Shown: in pieces, positions 26,208 through 34,663 of the stretch
Layout of the letters: each line of letters begins with the position of its first letter
Position numbering within the stretch: position 1 is the first letter of the stretch
NCBI GenBank assembly: GCA_021152555.1
Contig: JAGKVE010000004.1
Coordinates: 1-64,000 of the forward strand
DNA from: Bacteroidia bacterium
GTDB taxonomy: Bacteria; Bacteroidota; Bacteroidia; Bacteroidales; Paludibacteraceae
Direction of reading: 5' to 3'
Length of the DNA stretch: 64,000 nt
Program-made: the position numbers and the translations under genes
The notes under the pieces: generated by a model
The model's input: only the letters and a program-made list of their open reading frames with translations
Database searches by the model: none
Told to the model about the DNA's origin: nothing

Positions 26208-26684
26208 ATGCGAACAAATGACGAACTGCAGGGCGTTACCCTGCTGGGAAATCAACATGTGCAGTATAGCGACAACTATAACCCTGCCGTGTTGGAGACT
26301 TTCCCGAACAAACATCCCGAAAACGAATATCTCGTTACTTTTGATTGCCCGGAGTTTACTACCCTTTGCCCTAAAACAGGACAACCTGATTTCGGACATA
26401 TCTATATCAGTTATATTCCGCGCGAACGCATGGTGGAGAGCAAGTCACTCAAACTATACCTCTTCTCCTTCCGTAACCATGGGGATTTTCACGAAGACTG
26501 CGTGAACATCATCATGAAGGACCTCGTTGCACTTATGGACCCGAAATATCTGGAGGTTACCGGCTATTTCATGCCCAGAGGTGGTATCAGCATCTACCCC
26601 TTCGCAAACTATGCAGACGAGGAACATCAGGAACTCAAAGTCCAGCGTCTTCGCGAACAATTCACCCAAAACATTAAACATTAA
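26208..26684 (+). CDS. queF: 7-cyano-7-deazaguanine (preQ0) reductase, QueF
   Basis: 158 residues from ATG 26208; the frame is open further upstream but that part lies in the promoter. QueF reduces preQ0 to preQ1 with NADPH. The nucleophile is Cys54 (CPEFTTLCPKTGQPDF), followed by the Glu of RMVESKSLKLY and the NADPH segment. It is the single-domain (YkvM-type) form. The final residues (QNIKH) and stop lie in an ATTAAAC repeat array. First gene of a queFCDE cluster. Confidence 0.96.
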   Translation: MRTNDELQGVTLLGNQHVQYSDNYNPAVLETFPNKHPENEYLVTFDCPEFTTLCPKTGQPDFGHIYISYIPRERMVESKSLKLYLFSFRNHGDFHEDCVNIIMKDLVALMDPKYLEVTGYFMPRGGISIYPFANYADEEHQELKVQRLREQFTQNIKH

Positions 26685-26728
26685 ACATTAAACATTAAAC
26701 ATTAAACATTAAACATTAAACATTAAAC
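26673..26728 (+). repeat. Perfect heptanucleotide array, eight ATTAAAC units, between queF and queC
   Basis: Eight identical ATTAAAC units (56 bp). The queF stop is inside the array and the queC ATG is 2 nt after it. Every frame through the array contains TAA. Confidence 0.95.
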
Positions 26729-26730
26729 AC

Positions 26731-27384
26731 ATGAAAGACTCCTTAATCGTTCTTTCCGGTGGATTAGATTCCACCACTATGCTCTACGAATACCAACCGC
26801 GTATCGGCATGGCTGTCTCATTCCATTACGGCAGCAATCATAATGACCGTGAGATTGAGTTCGCTAAATTACATTGTCAGCGGCTCAATATTCCACATAT
26901 GATTGTCCGATTACCGTTTATCAAGCAGTTCTTCCGTTCTTCGCTCCTCGAAGGCGCTGACGCTATTCCGGAGGGCAATTATAATGAAGAGAATATGAAA
27001 TCTACCGTTGTTCCATTCCGTAACGGCATTATGCTTTCTATCGCAGCAGGTATCGCGGAGAACAACAAACTCAAATATGTAATGCTTGCAAACCACGCAG
27101 GAGACCATACTATTTATCCGGACTGCAGACCTGAATTTGTGGAGGCCATGAATAACGCTATTCATTTCGGTACATGGAATGGCATCCAACTCTTGACCCC
27201 ATATACACATCTGACAAAGGCTGAAATCGCTTCGCATGGAAAAGACCTTAAACTCGATTATTCTGAAACATGGAGTTGTTATAAAGGAGGGGAACATCAT
27301 TGCGGTGTATGTGGTACGTGTCGGGAAAGAAAAGAGGCCCTCGCACAAGCTGGCATCGAAGATAACACGGTCTATGATAATTGA
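26731..27384 (+). CDS. queC: 7-cyano-7-deazaguanine synthase, QueC
   Basis: 217 residues. It converts 7-carboxy-7-deazaguanine to preQ0 with ATP and ammonia. The PP-loop SGGLDSTT is at the N-terminus, FRNGIMLS and the zinc site in ETWSCYKGGEHHCGVCGTC (four cysteines) are at the C-terminus. The stop codon TGA arises within the GATAATT repeat that joins queC to queD. Confidence 0.97.
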   Translation: MKDSLIVLSGGLDSTTMLYEYQPRIGMAVSFHYGSNHNDREIEFAKLHCQRLNIPHMIVRLPFIKQFFRSSLLEGADAIPEGNYNEENMKSTVVPFRNGIMLSIAAGIAENNKLKYVMLANHAGDHTIYPDCRPEFVEAMNNAIHFGTWNGIQLLTPYTHLTKAEIASHGKDLKLDYSETWSCYKGGEHHCGVCGTCRERKEALAQAGIEDNTVYDN

Positions 27385-27396
27385 TAATTGATAATT
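27376..27396 (+). repeat. Heptanucleotide array, three GATAATT units, between queC and queD
   Basis: Three identical units. The queC stop is in the first two units and the queD ATG immediately follows. Confidence 0.9.
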
Positions 27397-27397
27397 T

Positions 27398-27730
27398 ATG
27401 TACTACGTTGAAAAAAGAATAGAGATTTCAGCAGCGCACAACCTCATGCTTTCTTATGAAAGTAAATGTGAGAACCTGCATGGCCATAATTGGGTTATTG
27501 TCGTCTATTGTAAAGCAAAAGAGCTGAACCAAGACGGAATGGTAACCGACTTCACGCATATCAAAAAAATAGTCAAAGACACTTTTGACCATAAGTATAT
27601 CAATGATATCTTGGATGTTAATCCGTCAGCAGAGAACATCGCACGATGGATTTGTGACCACGTGGAAAATTGTTACAAAGTCTCCGTCCAGGAATCCGAA
27701 GGAAACACCGCCATCTACGAAAAAGACTAA
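27398..27730 (+). CDS. queD: 6-carboxy-5,6,7,8-tetrahydropterin synthase, QueD
   Basis: 110 residues. It converts dihydroneopterin triphosphate to 6-carboxytetrahydropterin, the second queuosine step. Zinc ligands are the His of SAAHNL and the two His of NLHGHNW; the catalytic Cys precedes them in SKCENLHGH, and DFTHIKKIV and the acid/His pair FDHKYIND are present. It is preceded by a 21-bp repeat array. Confidence 0.95.
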   Translation: MYYVEKRIEISAAHNLMLSYESKCENLHGHNWVIVVYCKAKELNQDGMVTDFTHIKKIVKDTFDHKYINDILDVNPSAENIARWICDHVENCYKVSVQESEGNTAIYEKD

Positions 27731-27796
27731 CAGTTTAACGTTTGCCGGGCAAACCATTTTAACGATTTAACTTTTTAACGTGCCGCAGGCACATTT
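27731..27796 (+). repeat. TTTAAC-hairpin repeat between queD and queE
   Basis: TTTAAC words are each followed by a perfect hairpin: GTTTGCC-G-GGCAAAC, and later GTGCC-GCA-GGCAC next to the queE ATG. Further ATTTTAACG and ATTTAAC words lie between them. Confidence 0.8.
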
Positions 27797-28417
27797 ATGT
27801 ACAAGGTTAACGAAATATTCTTTACGTTGCAGGGAGAAGGTGCACACAGCGGTATTCCCGCTGTGTTTGTCCGTTTTAGCGGGTGTAATCTTCGGTGTCC
27901 GTGGTGCGACACGGACTTTACGAATTACACTCCCATGACCGCGGAGCAAATAGTAAAGGAGGTTCGGGAACTATATGACATGCCAAACGAACGGCATAAG
28001 ATGTGTGTCCTCACAGGAGGCGAACCGAGCCTGCAGGTGGATAAACCGCTTATTGACGCACTACATGACGCCGGTTTTTATATCTGTATTGAGACCAACG
28101 GCACACATCCGTTACCTCAAGGAATAGACTGGATTACCTGCTCGCCGAAAGAAGGGACAAAAATTGCTCTCAAGCAGGTCAATGAGGTCAAAGTGGTATT
28201 CACCGGTACATACGACCCGCAGGTATGGCGCGAACAGTTGAAGGCAGAGCACTGGTTACTACAGCCTTTACGATACACCGGCGAATGGTTGATGGAAAAT
28301 GTGGACGCTTGGGAAAATGACAGAAATGACAACCTCGATGACACCGTCCGGTATATACTCACCCACCCATTTTGGCGACTCAGTATTCAGTTACATAAAA
28401 TAGTCGGTCTCCGATAA
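27797..28417 (+). CDS. queE: 7-carboxy-7-deazaguanine synthase, QueE
   Basis: 206 residues, radical SAM enzyme forming the deazapurine ring. The cluster cysteines are Cys30, Cys34 and Cys37 (GCNLRCPWC, a C-x3-C-x2-C motif). The start EIFFTLQGEGAHSG and LTGGEPSLQ are typical. It completes the queFCDE set; no folE or tgt lies in the window. The stop codon sits in the loop of the terminator hairpin. Confidence 0.97.
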   Translation: MYKVNEIFFTLQGEGAHSGIPAVFVRFSGCNLRCPWCDTDFTNYTPMTAEQIVKEVRELYDMPNERHKMCVLTGGEPSLQVDKPLIDALHDAGFYICIETNGTHPLPQGIDWITCSPKEGTKIALKQVNEVKVVFTGTYDPQVWREQLKAEHWLLQPLRYTGEWLMENVDAWENDRNDNLDDTVRYILTHPFWRLSIQLHKIVGLR

Positions 28418-28434
28418 CGGATACCGACTATTTT
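28397..28434 (+). terminator. Terminator of the queFCDE operon
   Basis: Perfect 12-bp arms AAAATAGTCGGT / ACCGACTATTTT with an inner CCG-ATAA-CGG stem. The queE stop TAA (28415-28417) is at the apex. Confidence 0.85.
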
Positions 28435-28440
28435 AATATC

Positions 28441-28509
28441 TGACAGTTTAACACTTTAACGTCGACTTGTTCGACGACCATTTTAACTCTTTAACGTCAC
28501 TTAGTGACT
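28441..28509 (-). repeat. TTTAAC-hairpin repeat downstream of the DJ-1 gene
   Basis: Words CAGTTTAAC / ACTTTAAC, hairpin GTCGA-CTTGT-TCGAC, CCATTTTAAC / TCTTTAAC, then hairpin GTCAC-TTA-GTGAC ending at the stop of the DJ-1-family gene. Confidence 0.8.
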
Positions 28510-29037
28510 TTAATATTGCGCGGCATCATACACCGCGTCCGCGACTTCCGATCCGGCAAGGCGCTCTATGATGCAGAATGCAAAATCAGATGACAGCCCA
28601 GGACCTTTGGCTGTAATGACATTCTTGCTTTCTACTACTAAACCGCCTACATAGCTCTCGCCTAATGGTTCCTGATATCCGGGATAACAAGTAGCCTGCT
28701 TGCCTTTGAGAATACCAAGTTTGCCCAATACCATCGGCGCTGCGCATATAGCGGCAATCAACTTGCCGGCCTTATTATGCTCTACGAGCAAATCGCATAA
28801 TGCGGAACATTCACCCAATTTGGTCTGACCGCCGGGGAGTATCAACATCTCTGCGTCGGAGAAATCAATCCGCTCAATCTGACCGTCTGCTTCCACTGCG
28901 ATATTATGTGCGCCAAGAACCATCGGATTGCCGGTGATGGACACTGTCGTCAAAGGGATGTTCGCACGACGGAGAAGATCAATTGTAGTAATTGCTTCGA
29001 TTTCTTCGAAACCATTGTCTAAGAATAAATAATTCAT
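28510..29037 (-). CDS. DJ-1/PfpI-family protein
   Basis: 175 residues from ATG 29037 (the longer frame starts at a TTG inside a repeat). Flavodoxin-like fold with the nucleophile-elbow Cys98 (IAAICAAPMVLG) and an upstream acidic residue (Glu14 in EEIEAIT). The closest recognisable subgroup is the ThiJ/YajL type, with roles proposed in protein deglycation and stress. It sits at the end of the pdxJ-exbB-exbD-tonB run, but the functional link is unknown. Confidence 0.9.
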   Translation of the reverse strand: MNYLFLDNGFEEIEAITTIDLLRRANIPLTTVSITGNPMVLGAHNIAVEADGQIERIDFSDAEMLILPGGQTKLGECSALCDLLVEHNKAGKLIAAICAAPMVLGKLGILKGKQATCYPGYQEPLGESYVGGLVVESKNVITAKGPGLSSDFAFCIIERLAGSEVADAVYDAAQY

Positions 29038-29065
29038 AAATTTCAAATTATAAATTACAAATTAG
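29038..29065 (-). repeat. Heptanucleotide array, AAATTAC type, between tonB and the DJ-1 gene
   Basis: Units AAATTTC / AAATTAT / AAATTAC / AAATTAG. The tonB stop lies in the last unit. Confidence 0.8.
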
Positions 29066-29832
29066 TTTAATTTGAATATATAGGTAATTGTTCCGATCTG
29101 GTCATGATCGCCCTCTGTGAACTTGGCTTTACGAGCCGCATCGAGAGCGAGTTGTTGGGTCTGTTTGTCCGATACATCTCCACCCGTAACGCTGGCACTG
29201 ATTACCTGTCCTGCTGCATTCACACGTATCTGGACTATCACTTTACCCTCTTGCTTGAAATCGTTAGATGGTTGAGGCAATGTTCCTCTTATTCCGCGTC
29301 CTGCTAAACTCCATGAGTTTCCGCCTGACGAACCACGTCCGATAGGATTACCTTTCTGTCCTGTGCCTTGTGCATCACCGTCTCCGCTGGTATTCGTTCC
29401 TCCTGTCTTTCCGAACAGACTGCCCATCGCGTTGGCTTTGGCAATAGCCTCCGCTTCTTTCTGTTTACGCGCACGCTCTGCTGCCTCGCGTTCTTCTTTC
29501 TCTTTGCGTGCGCGAGCTAACGCCAAGGTCTCTTCCTCCGATGTGATCTGTTCAGGAGGCGAAGACGGCGTCGGATTGGTGGCTATCACTTCAGCCGGCG
29601 CTGCAGGTTCTGCAGGCGAAGCGTTTGTTTGTTCCTCGGCGTATGCCGATTGACCGGCAGCGGGAAGAAGTGGTTCTTCTTCCTCTACTTCGCTAAACTC
29701 AATCTCTATGCCTTCTTCTTGCTCCGGAACTACGGCACTAAGACGAACATACCATAGTATCAAAAATACCGACACCAAGAATAGAACCGTACCGATACTC
29801 GCCTTTATATGTTGCTCCGTCTTTTTCTTCAC
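29062..29832 (-). CDS. tonB: TonB/TolA-family energy-transducing protein
   Basis: 256 residues. One N-terminal transmembrane helix (about 12-30) precedes an acidic/proline stretch, a charged alanine-rich helix (ARARKEKEEREAAERARKQKEAEA, about 105-135, TolA-like), a Gly/Ser linker, and a C-terminal TonB-like domain (GKVIVQIRVNAAGQVISASV, ALDAARKAKF). It transmits the proton-motive force from ExbB/ExbD to outer-membrane transporters. Start overlaps exbD by 4 nt. Confidence 0.88.
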   Translation of the reverse strand: MKKKTEQHIKASIGTVLFLVSVFLILWYVRLSAVVPEQEEGIEIEFSEVEEEEPLLPAAGQSAYAEEQTNASPAEPAAPAEVIATNPTPSSPPEQITSEEETLALARARKEKEEREAAERARKQKEAEAIAKANAMGSLFGKTGGTNTSGDGDAQGTGQKGNPIGRGSSGGNSWSLAGRGIRGTLPQPSNDFKQEGKVIVQIRVNAAGQVISASVTGGDVSDKQTQQLALDAARKAKFTEGDHDQIGTITYIFKLN

Positions 29833-30239
29833 TGTCTTTTGGTAGCAACTACCAGTTTCATATGATGTTCATTGGCTATATCAAGCACACGGACAACTTC
29901 CTTGTAAGGGACATCTTCATCGGCATGCAACGCGATATACATCGTTGTATCTGTCGCTTGTATGTTACTCAGATACCCCTCCAAACTCTCAGGATCAATA
30001 GCGATGGGTTTCTCTTTCCCTAACGCCACAAAATAGTTACCGAGGTTGTCAATTGATACTTTCGCGACCTGCGGACGGGTAGCTTTCTGAGCACGGGAGG
30101 TCGGCAGATTTATCTTTATGTCGTTTGGTGAGGACATGGTGCTTGCCATCACGAAGAACAGAAGAAGCAGAAACACCAAATCTGTCATCGAACTCATGGC
30201 AAAAGTCGCCTCTACCCTATTACGTTTCTTCAAACTCAT
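29829..30239 (-). CDS. exbD: ExbD/TolR-family biopolymer transport protein
   Basis: 136 residues. One transmembrane helix (about 18-36) carries the essential proton-path Asp20 in SSMTDLVFLLLLFF; the periplasmic domain follows. It works with the upstream ExbB and downstream TonB. It overlaps both neighbours by 1-4 nt, so synthesis is coupled. Confidence 0.93.
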   Translation of the reverse strand: MSLKKRNRVEATFAMSSMTDLVFLLLLFFVMASTMSSPNDIKINLPTSRAQKATRPQVAKVSIDNLGNYFVALGKEKPIAIDPESLEGYLSNIQATDTTMYIALHADEDVPYKEVVRVLDIANEHHMKLVVATKRQ

Positions 30240-30928
30240 TATGCAGGTTCATTCAAAAGGTCCATAAACTCTAACGTGCGGGACTCCAACAAGCGTACCA
30301 CACGGTCAATACGGGCAACCAGATAATTGTATGCAAACATCGCCAGAATACCAACTATCAAACCGCCAATGGTTGTTACCATCGCCTGATACATACCCGT
30401 GGAGAGGGCTGACATCTCAATGATTCCGCCGGAAGTCTGAGCCATGTTATAGAATGTCTGAACCATTCCGAGCACCGTACCCAAGAAACCAAGCATAGGA
30501 GCACCACCTGCGATAGTAGCCATGATAACAAGCCCTTTTTCCAAACGAGCCACTTCCAAGTCACCTACATTCTCAACTGCCACTTGAACATCCTGCATAG
30601 GGCGGCCGATACGCGTGATACCCTTCTCTATCATATGAGCAGAAGGAGTATCGGTCTGTCTGCATAGATTTAACGCAGAATCTATCTTGCCGTCATGGAT
30701 ATAATCACGAATACGGTCCATGAAGGACTTGTCTTCACGGGTTGCCTGCTTGATGACTACAAGACGCTCAATAAAAATATAGCATGCGCCGGCAAGCAGG
30801 ATTGCCAGAATAATCATAATCCATCCGCCGTATTGCGCCATTTCCCAGAGGTTAATAGACGTTTGTACAGGCTCTTCAGCCTGAATCAGCTCTTCTACAA
30901 GAGCCGTTGTGTCAATTTGAAATAACAT
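30239..30928 (-). CDS. exbB: ExbB/TolQ-family proton channel
   Basis: 229 residues with three transmembrane helices (about 33-52, 130-155 and 178-200). The MotA/TolQ/ExbB channel motif is seen in LGFLGTVLGMVQTFYNMA and the third-helix segment TTIGGLIVGILAMFAYN. It follows pdxJ by 76 bp with no clear promoter between. Confidence 0.94.
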   Translation of the reverse strand: MLFQIDTTALVEELIQAEEPVQTSINLWEMAQYGGWIMIILAILLAGACYIFIERLVVIKQATREDKSFMDRIRDYIHDGKIDSALNLCRQTDTPSAHMIEKGITRIGRPMQDVQVAVENVGDLEVARLEKGLVIMATIAGGAPMLGFLGTVLGMVQTFYNMAQTSGGIIEMSALSTGMYQAMVTTIGGLIVGILAMFAYNYLVARIDRVVRLLESRTLEFMDLLNEPA

Positions 30929-31004
30929 ATCTTAATAAATTACAAAATTTGACTTGTCAGATAATCGTACCCATTGGGGCAGAAAATTACGATTCACAAA
31001 CAAC

Positions 31005-31718
31005 TTACTTCAGTAAGTCTAGATACTCCTGTATAGTTTCCTGAATACCCAAATAAAGCGCATCACATATGATAGCATGGCCTATAGACACTTCTGCAGT
31101 CCATGGGAACGCCTTGATAAACGGTTTGAGATTTTTGAGATTGAGGTCATGACCGGCGTTCATACCGAGCCCTAACTCATGCGCCTTTTCTGCTGCAGGA
31201 CGGTATTTCTCTATTGCGCGTTTCGGATCCTCCTGGTACATCTCAGCATACGGACCTGTATACAACTCCACGCGGTCTGCCCCCGTACGCAGGGCATACT
31301 CCACCATCACCGGATCCGGATCAACAAAAATGCTCACACGAATACGGTTTGCGTGCAGTTCGTTCACTACACCCTTTAGAAAATCCAAGTGACGGCGAGT
31401 GTCCCAACCATGATTAGAGGTCAACTGATTCGGATTGTCCGGTACTAATGTCACTTGTGTCGGACGAATATCTGTCACCAAGGACAGGAACTCTTCGATC
31501 GGATTACCCTCCACATTCAACTCGGTCGTCACCATTGACTTGAGTTGATAAACATCTTCCTTGCGTATATGCCGCTCGTCAGGACGTGGATGAACCGTTA
31601 TCCCTTGCGCGCCGAACAACTCGCAATCTACTGCAAAACGCTGAACATCAGGCAAATTGCCGCCTCGCGCGTTGCGCAATGTAGCAACTTTGTTGATGTT
31701 TACACTTAACTTTGTCAT
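31005..31718 (-). CDS. pdxJ: Pyridoxine 5'-phosphate synthase
   Basis: 237 residues, full length. It condenses deoxyxylulose 5-phosphate and 3-amino-2-oxopropyl phosphate to PNP. Conserved are LSVNINKVATLRNARGG at the N-terminus, HPRPDERHI, the Glu of TELNVEGNP, and the C-terminal GMNAGHDLNLKNL and SIGHAIICDAL. Its order ahead of exbB-exbD-tonB is common in Bacteroidales. Confidence 0.97.
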   Translation of the reverse strand: MTKLSVNINKVATLRNARGGNLPDVQRFAVDCELFGAQGITVHPRPDERHIRKEDVYQLKSMVTTELNVEGNPIEEFLSLVTDIRPTQVTLVPDNPNQLTSNHGWDTRRHLDFLKGVVNELHANRIRVSIFVDPDPVMVEYALRTGADRVELYTGPYAEMYQEDPKRAIEKYRPAAEKAHELGLGMNAGHDLNLKNLKPFIKAFPWTAEVSIGHAIICDALYLGIQETIQEYLDLLK

Positions 31719-31741
31719 GGGGTGTTTTCTGAATTTCGCCG

Positions 31742-31773
31742 CAAAGATACAACTTTTTTTTTATATATGCAAG
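31742..31773 (-). promoter_or_regulatory. Promoter of pdxJ
   Basis: Minus strand: TATCTTTG at 31749-31742 with CTTG at 31773-31770, 20 bp apart. Confidence 0.75.
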
Positions 31774-31855
31774 AAAAAATTTGCTTACACGCAATTTTTA
31801 CTGTTCTTTCTGCAATACAATACTCTGCACGGCATAGCACTCTCCAGCAAATCCG

Positions 31856-32839
31856 TTAAAGGCTCAACACTTGAAGAGCCTGCCATTTGTCATCTTTAAT
31901 ATCTTTTTTCTCCTTGATTGCTTTGGTTAGCGGCACATAAACCACCTCGCCGTTTTGCAATCCCACCATGATAGACCGCTGTTCGTCCAACAAAGCCTGT
32001 ACTGCTGCGCATCCCAAACGGGAAGCTAATATACGGTCAAACGCGGTAGGAGAACCGCCACGTTGCAGGTGACCGAGGATAGTCACACGCGTTCCGTATT
32101 CCGGATGGCTTTGTTCAATCACTTTGGCGACTGCCTGAGCGCCACCGGGAATTGCATGTTCCTGAACCAAAACTATTCCACTGTTTTTATGTTTCCGGCG
32201 TCCCTGGCCGATAGCCGCTTCCAATTGTTCCTCTAATGTTGCACGTTCCGGAATGATGGCAGCCTCAGCGCCGGCGGCAATGGCGGCATTCAGCGTAAGA
32301 AATCCCGCATCACGCCCCATGACCTCCACCAAGAACAAACGTTCATGACTTGTTCCCGTATCGCGTAATTTATCTACACATTCAACGATAGTATTCAGTG
32401 CAGTGTCATAGCCGATAGTGGAGTCCGTCCCCCATAAGTCATTGTCTATCGTGCCAGGAACGCCGATAACAGGAATATTATACTCTTGGGCTAACAACCT
32501 TGCCCCCGTAAATGTACCATCGCCGCCTATAGCAATAAGCGCGTCAATCTGCTCGCGCTGAATAGTCTCATAAGCACGTTTACGGCCTTCCGGCGTTCTA
32601 AATTCCTCACTCCGGGCTGATTTGAGAATCGTTCCGCCTCGCTGAATAATACCGCTCACATCTTGTGTGCCGAACTCCTGCACCTCGCCATCCATCAACC
32701 CTTTATATCCACGGAAGATAGCTTTTACTCGGATGTTGTTGGCAATTGCTGCACGCGTTACAGCACGTACTGCAGCGTTCATTCCCGGAGCATCACCGCC
32801 TGAAGTCAGCACTCCGATTGTTTGAATTTTATATTCCAT
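31856..32839 (-). CDS. pfkA: ATP-dependent 6-phosphofructokinase
   Basis: 327 residues, bacterial PfkA size. It phosphorylates fructose 6-phosphate. Seen are the ATP site TSGGDAPGMNAA, GGDGTFTGA, the catalytic GTIDNDLWGTDSTIG and MGRDAGFL. It is the last gene of an apparent tsaD-exosortase-pfkA transcript (29-bp gap upstream). Confidence 0.97.
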   Translation of the reverse strand: MEYKIQTIGVLTSGGDAPGMNAAVRAVTRAAIANNIRVKAIFRGYKGLMDGEVQEFGTQDVSGIIQRGGTILKSARSEEFRTPEGRKRAYETIQREQIDALIAIGGDGTFTGARLLAQEYNIPVIGVPGTIDNDLWGTDSTIGYDTALNTIVECVDKLRDTGTSHERLFLVEVMGRDAGFLTLNAAIAAGAEAAIIPERATLEEQLEAAIGQGRRKHKNSGIVLVQEHAIPGGAQAVAKVIEQSHPEYGTRVTILGHLQRGGSPTAFDRILASRLGCAAVQALLDEQRSIMVGLQNGEVVYVPLTKAIKEKKDIKDDKWQALQVLSL

Positions 32840-32868
32840 AATTTTTAATCATTTAGTATGCTGATTGA

Positions 32869-33525
32869 TTATATACTTTTTCTCTCTACGAAAACAGTCA
32901 CTGCGGGACGTATTTTTTCCACAAAAAGTACCCATAGACCGAAGAGCATGGCATAGAACATGTATTTGAACAGGTAATCATGCAACATGTGGAACCACTC
33001 GGGATGGAACTCAACGGCAAGCGTAATCAGAAAGATTCGCAGAATATTGAATGCGTAGCAACATATCCATCCAACGGGAATAAACCATAGTTTATGTAAC
33101 CATAGGTTACGTATTCGTGAGTTGTGAGTTATGGACCGTGATTTCTCCTTTTCTGCGGATGTAGTTCCAGGAAGAACAGTGATTATCAACCAGAACCAGA
33201 TGAACATCTGTTTAAGCCCTGAGCACCCCCATATGATTGTTGAACCACTGCCCGACTCAAAACGGATAGTATGTTCGCCCACCATATAGACTGTGTCTCT
33301 AAACCACGAAACCATCTCATACACCACCTTTGCAATATGGCATGCCATGAACTCAAAGGGTGCCGTAATGTCTAATCCGAACCACGTCACTTGGTCTCCC
33401 ATCTCATCTCCAGTCACCGTCCATTTCCAGGCATAATTGACTACCAGCAACGTTATCATGAATACGATGACGTCTTTGTAGGGTTCAACCTGTTCTTTTA
33501 GCCTTTGTACTTGGTCCTTTGTCAC
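32869..33525 (-). CDS. Exosortase/archaeosortase-family transmembrane protein
   Basis: About 218 residues if started at GTG 33525, just past the tsaD stop; the only upstream ATG (33615) would overlap tsaD by 82 nt. Several transmembrane helices are predicted. The exosortase catalytic triad is visible: Cys in IIWGCSGLKQ (about residue 101), Arg in FNILRIFL (about 163) and His in EWFHMLHDY (about 179-182). Exosortases are cysteine transpeptidase-like enzymes that process proteins bearing a C-terminal motif-helix-basic tail. No EPS locus or obvious substrate is adjacent. The first codons come from a heptanucleotide array, so the true N-terminus is uncertain. Confidence 0.85.
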   Translation of the reverse strand: MTKDQVQRLKEQVEPYKDVIVFMITLLVVNYAWKWTVTGDEMGDQVTWFGLDITAPFEFMACHIAKVVYEMVSWFRDTVYMVGEHTIRFESGSGSTIIWGCSGLKQMFIWFWLIITVLPGTTSAEKEKSRSITHNSRIRNLWLHKLWFIPVGWICCYAFNILRIFLITLAVEFHPEWFHMLHDYLFKYMFYAMLFGLWVLFVEKIRPAVTVFVERKSI

Positions 33526-33538
33526 TTGGTCACTTATA
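33503..33538 (-). repeat. Heptanucleotide array at the tsaD-exosortase junction
   Basis: Plus-strand units CTTTGTA / CTTGGTC / CTTTGTC / ACTTGGTC / ACTTATA. It overlaps the tsaD stop and the first codons of the exosortase gene. Confidence 0.8.
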
Positions 33539-34607
33539 TTTGAGTTTTGGCGAACGGCACTTTGTCTATGGCACAGAAATCGTGGTCCAGATATTTGAAA
33601 TACCCGGCTTGACATACCATCGCCGCGTTATCTGTAGTGAACGAGAACGGCGGGATAAACACCTCCCAATGAAACCGTTTGCCATAGTCGAGGAACGCTT
33701 GTCTCAATCCGCTGTTCGCACTCACGCCGCCTGCAACGGCAACTTGCTTGATTCCTAAATCCTGTGCCGCTTTTTTCAGTTTGCGCATAAGGATGTCGAT
33801 TATTGTAGCCTGCAGCGAAGCACACATGTCTTCGCGCAGGTTCGGCACCTTGGCTGCCAGTTCATCTATTGTCTCCACTCCGTTCGCTTTGAGCATATCG
33901 CGCAGCGTATACAAAAAGGAGGTCTTTAGACCCGAGAACGAATAATCATATCCCTGTATGTTCGGCTTGGCAAACGGGTACTTGGTGGCATCGCCCTGCT
34001 TGGCAAGTTTATCAATCCATGGTCCTCCCGGGTACGGCAGACCAAGCACCTTGGCACATTTATCGAACGCTTCGCCGGCGGCATCGTCTATCGTCTGGCC
34101 AATAATTTCCATATTATTATACGCGCGCACGAGGACTATCTGACTGTTTCCGCCACTTACCAACAGACATAGAAAAGGGAAAGACGGATGTTTGATAACT
34201 GCTCCTTGCAGACTCGGAGTCTGGGCTATCAGTTCGTCACTCGGCTCAACAAAATGCGCCAACACGTGACCTTGAAGATGATTGACGTCAATTATCGGAA
34301 CATTGAGTGCCAACGCCAGACCTTTGGCAAAAGAAGTACCCACGAGCAGCGACCCCAACAACCCGGGACCGCGTGTAAAAGCAACGGCAGAAACAGCCTC
34401 TTTTGCGACACCGGCACGTTTGAGCGCCGTATCCACGACGGGTAGTATGTTCATCTGATGAGCACGGCTCGCCAACTCAGGCACCACACCGCCGTATTCC
34501 TCATGTACCTTTTGACTCGCTATCACGTTACTACGCAATATTCCATCAACGATAACGGCAGACGACGTGTCATCACAACTGGACTCTATAGCTAATATAA
34601 CGGTCAT
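33534..34607 (-). CDS. tsaD: tRNA N6-threonylcarbamoyladenosine synthase subunit TsaD
   Basis: 357 residues. It transfers threonylcarbamoyl to A37 of ANN-decoding tRNAs. The ASKHA start ILAIESSCDDTSSAVI, the metal-binding HLQGHVLAH, the loop LVSGGNSQIV, and GGVSANSGLR are family signatures. It has its own promoter, interleaved with that of dnaE. Confidence 0.97.
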   Translation of the reverse strand: MTVILAIESSCDDTSSAVIVDGILRSNVIASQKVHEEYGGVVPELASRAHQMNILPVVDTALKRAGVAKEAVSAVAFTRGPGLLGSLLVGTSFAKGLALALNVPIIDVNHLQGHVLAHFVEPSDELIAQTPSLQGAVIKHPSFPFLCLLVSGGNSQIVLVRAYNNMEIIGQTIDDAAGEAFDKCAKVLGLPYPGGPWIDKLAKQGDATKYPFAKPNIQGYDYSFSGLKTSFLYTLRDMLKANGVETIDELAAKVPNLREDMCASLQATIIDILMRKLKKAAQDLGIKQVAVAGGVSANSGLRQAFLDYGKRFHWEVFIPPFSFTTDNAAMVCQAGYFKYLDHDFCAIDKVPFAKTQI

Positions 34608-34632
34608 CTATAAGCGTTTTATAAATCGGCTG

Positions 34633-34663
34633 CAAAATTACTAAAAAATTTGCACATATCAAA
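34633..34663 (-). promoter_or_regulatory. Promoter of tsaD
   Basis: Minus strand: TAATTTTG at 34640-34633 and TTTG at 34663-34660, 19 bp apart. It overlaps the divergent dnaE promoter. Confidence 0.8.

Noticed and set aside
26673..26728. Mobile-element terminal repeat
   Set aside because: It is a simple 7-bp tandem array with no inverted ends, target duplication or transposase.
27731..27796. Intrinsic terminator between queD and queE
   Set aside because: The hairpins are short and not followed by a T run, and the same word-plus-hairpin pattern occurs elsewhere outside terminator positions.
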